Of a DNA stretch of 6,905 nucleotides, positions 5,539-6,905 are shown in pieces. Numbering within the stretch: position 1 is the stretch's first letter; each line of letters starts with the position of its first letter. Location: assembly GCA_030590275.1 (NCBI GenBank), contig JAUUYV010000093.1:1-6905 (forward strand), in the 5' to 3' direction. The notes beneath the pieces are model-generated. The model searched no databases. It had not been told where the DNA came from and worked only from the letters and a program-made list of their open reading frames with translations. Source of the DNA: Porticoccaceae bacterium (lineage in GTDB: Bacteria; Pseudomonadota; Gammaproteobacteria; Pseudomonadales; Porticoccaceae). The position numbers and the translations under genes are program-made.

Positions 5539-6905
5539 TTAAATCTTTACTCATCGCCAATCGCGGCGAAATCGCAGCGCGCATTATTGGTACCTGTCGC
5601 CGCCTCAATATTCGTGCGGTAGCAGTGTATTCAGAAGCTGACTGCCATGCACCCCACGTTGCTCTGGCCAGCGAGGCCTACTGCATTGGCCCGGCAGATA
5701 GCAGCTCTTCTTATCTCAATGCAGAGGCCATTATTACCGCCGCTAAACGGGCGAAGGTGGATGCCATTCATCCCGGCTATGGTTTTTTATCAGAGAGTGA
5801 AGCGCTGATAGCTCTGTGTGAGCGGGAAGGTATTATTTTTGTCGGCCCAGGTCGAGAAGCCATTCGCCTGATGGGTTCGAAACTCGAAGCCAAACGCATC
5901 GCTGAGAAAGCGGGAGTGCCGGTTATACCCGGCTACCATTCCAGTAAAAATAAGGACGATCAGCAAGAAGCCTTATTGGCGAAAGAAGCCGATAAGCTTG
6001 GTTACCCACTGATGATCAAGGCTAGCGCAGGCGGCGGTGGCAAAGGTATGCGGCGAGTCGATAATTCCGATCAGTTTATGGAAGCTCTAAAAGGAGCAAA
6101 ACAGGAAGCCCTCGCCGGCTTTGGCGACGACGCCATGCTGCTGGAAAAACTAATCACCGCTCCGCGCCATATCGAAGTACAGATCGCCGGAGATAAACAG
6201 GGCGCGACGATACATTTATACGAACGGGAATGCTCGATACAGCGCAATCATCAAAAAGTTGTCGAGGAGGCTCCTGCTGCATTTATCAACGATAGTCAGC
6301 GCGAAGCGCTCTATAGCAGTGCGATTACTCTAGCTAAGGCCATCAACTATGACTCCCTTGGCACCGTAGAGTTTTTACTGGACAACGATAGCGGAGAAAT
6401 TTACTTCCTGGAGATGAATACCCGACTTCAGGTGGAACACCCGGTGACGGAGTACATTACTGGCCTCGATCTGGTGGAGTGGCAAATTCGCATCGCCGCT
6501 GGCGAAGCCCTGCCTCTTTCGCAAACGGAAATCTCCCGCCACGGCTGGGCCATTGAAGCCCGTATCAATGCCGAAGATCCCGCCGAGAACTATCAACCAC
6601 AAACCGGGCTTATCACTTCCTACACAGAACCCACGGGTAAGGCCATACGTGTCGATAGCGCGGTTCAGGAAGGATCAGAAATCACTCCCTACTACGATTC
6701 GATGATCGCCAAGGTCATCGCAAACGGACACAATCGAGAACAAGCCCGAGCGCAATTGCTTGAGGCTGTTAATCAATTTCATATCGCCGGGCCAGGCACC
6801 AACCTGCCCTTTATCGCGGACATTCTAAGCCGAGATGAATTTAGCAATAAAGCCCTGACCACAGGCTTTCTGGAAGAGTGCTTTCCCGGTGGCTGGGCAC
6901 CTCCA
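5535..6905 (+). CDS. atuF: Biotin-dependent acyl-CoA carboxylase, alpha subunit (biotin carboxylase part; C-terminus outside window)
   Basis: The first 457 codons of the subunit that carboxylates biotin using ATP and bicarbonate; the frame is open at the right edge. The whole biotin carboxylase region is visible. It has LLIANRGEIAARI (5-17), HPGYGFLSE (79-87), the ATP-grasp glycine loop GGGGKGM (166-172), ERECSIQRNHQK (230-241), EMNTRLQVEHPVTE (293-306; Glu293, Asn295, Arg297 and Glu301 match E. coli AccC Glu288, Asn290, Arg292 and Glu296), and Arg343 in IEARINAEDP (AccC Arg338). YYDSMIAKVI follows. The central BT domain and the C-terminal biotinyl domain with its Met-Lys-Met motif should lie beyond the window, since alpha subunits of MCC and GCC run to about 650 residues. 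The start follows the conserved N-terminus, although no clear Shine-Dalgarno precedes it. Pairing with the beta gene is clear; the AtuF-type assignment rests on context and is provisional. LiuD (methylcrotonyl-CoA carboxylase alpha) is the main alternative. Confidence 0.88.
   Translation, partial: MIKSLLIANRGEIAARIIGTCRRLNIRAVAVYSEADCHAPHVALASEAYCIGPADSSSSYLNAEAIITAAKRAKVDAIHPGYGFLSESEALIALCEREGIIFVGPGREAIRLMGSKLEAKRIAEKAGVPVIPGYHSSKNKDDQQEALLAKEADKLGYPLMIKASAGGGGKGMRRVDNSDQFMEALKGAKQEALAGFGDDAMLLEKLITAPRHIEVQIAGDKQGATIHLYERECSIQRNHQKVVEEAPAAFINDSQREALYSSAITLAKAINYDSLGTVEFLLDNDSGEIYFLEMNTRLQVEHPVTEYITGLDLVEWQIRIAAGEALPLSQTEISRHGWAIEARINAEDPAENYQPQTGLITSYTEPTGKAIRVDSAVQEGSEITPYYDSMIAKVIANGHNREQARAQLLEAVNQFHIAGPGTNLPFIADILSRDEFSNKALTTGFLEECFPGGWAPP

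Overview
The window reads as part of a catabolic locus from a Gram-negative bacterium. A free-living, probably marine, gammaproteobacterium is my best guess, from the moderate base composition (roughly half G+C), the gene types and the resemblance to Pseudomonas-type acyl-CoA catabolic clusters. That placement is an inference, because no rRNA or other phylogenetic marker is present.

Layout, left to right. Positions 1-957 (minus strand) hold the first 319 codons of a thiolase-superfamily protein of the SCP2-thiolase / lipid-transfer-protein type, cut by the left edge. A 253-base divergent intergenic region (958-1210) separates it from two tandem short-chain dehydrogenase/reductase (SDR) paralogs on the plus strand (1211-2092 and 2136-3029). 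Both are related to the peroxisomal trans-2-enoyl-CoA reductase / 2,4-dienoyl-CoA reductase branch and both lack the usual Tyr-x-x-x-Lys pair. A small DEDDh 3'-5' exonuclease gene (3125-3625, minus) follows and faces the SDR pair. After a second divergent intergenic region (3626-3838) containing two small hairpins come the beta subunit (3839-5440) and the alpha subunit (5535 to beyond the right edge) of a biotin-dependent acyl-CoA carboxylase of the 3-methylcrotonyl-CoA / geranyl-CoA carboxylase lineage.

How the genes may work together. Two AtuB/AtuG-like SDRs close to a two-subunit, gamma-carboxylating type acyl-CoA carboxylase recall the acyclic terpene utilization (atu) pathway of Pseudomonas. 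There, citronellol/geraniol-derived acyl-CoAs are carboxylated by geranyl-CoA carboxylase (AtuC/AtuF), hydrated and cleaved. The resemblance is in gene content, not gene order: beta and alpha are adjacent here and an exonuclease interrupts the set. The left-hand protein lacks the thiolase nucleophilic cysteine and carries Tyr in place of the usual His in the C-terminal E-x-H-D-C-F motif. It may therefore be a C-C bond-cleaving aldolase of the Ltp2 type rather than a true thiolase. The true substrate (geranyl-CoA, another branched unsaturated acyl-CoA, or something new) cannot be fixed from the sequence alone.

No tRNA, rRNA, CRISPR array, insertion sequence or clear rho-independent terminator was seen. 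There is no gene-free stretch longer than about 300 bases.
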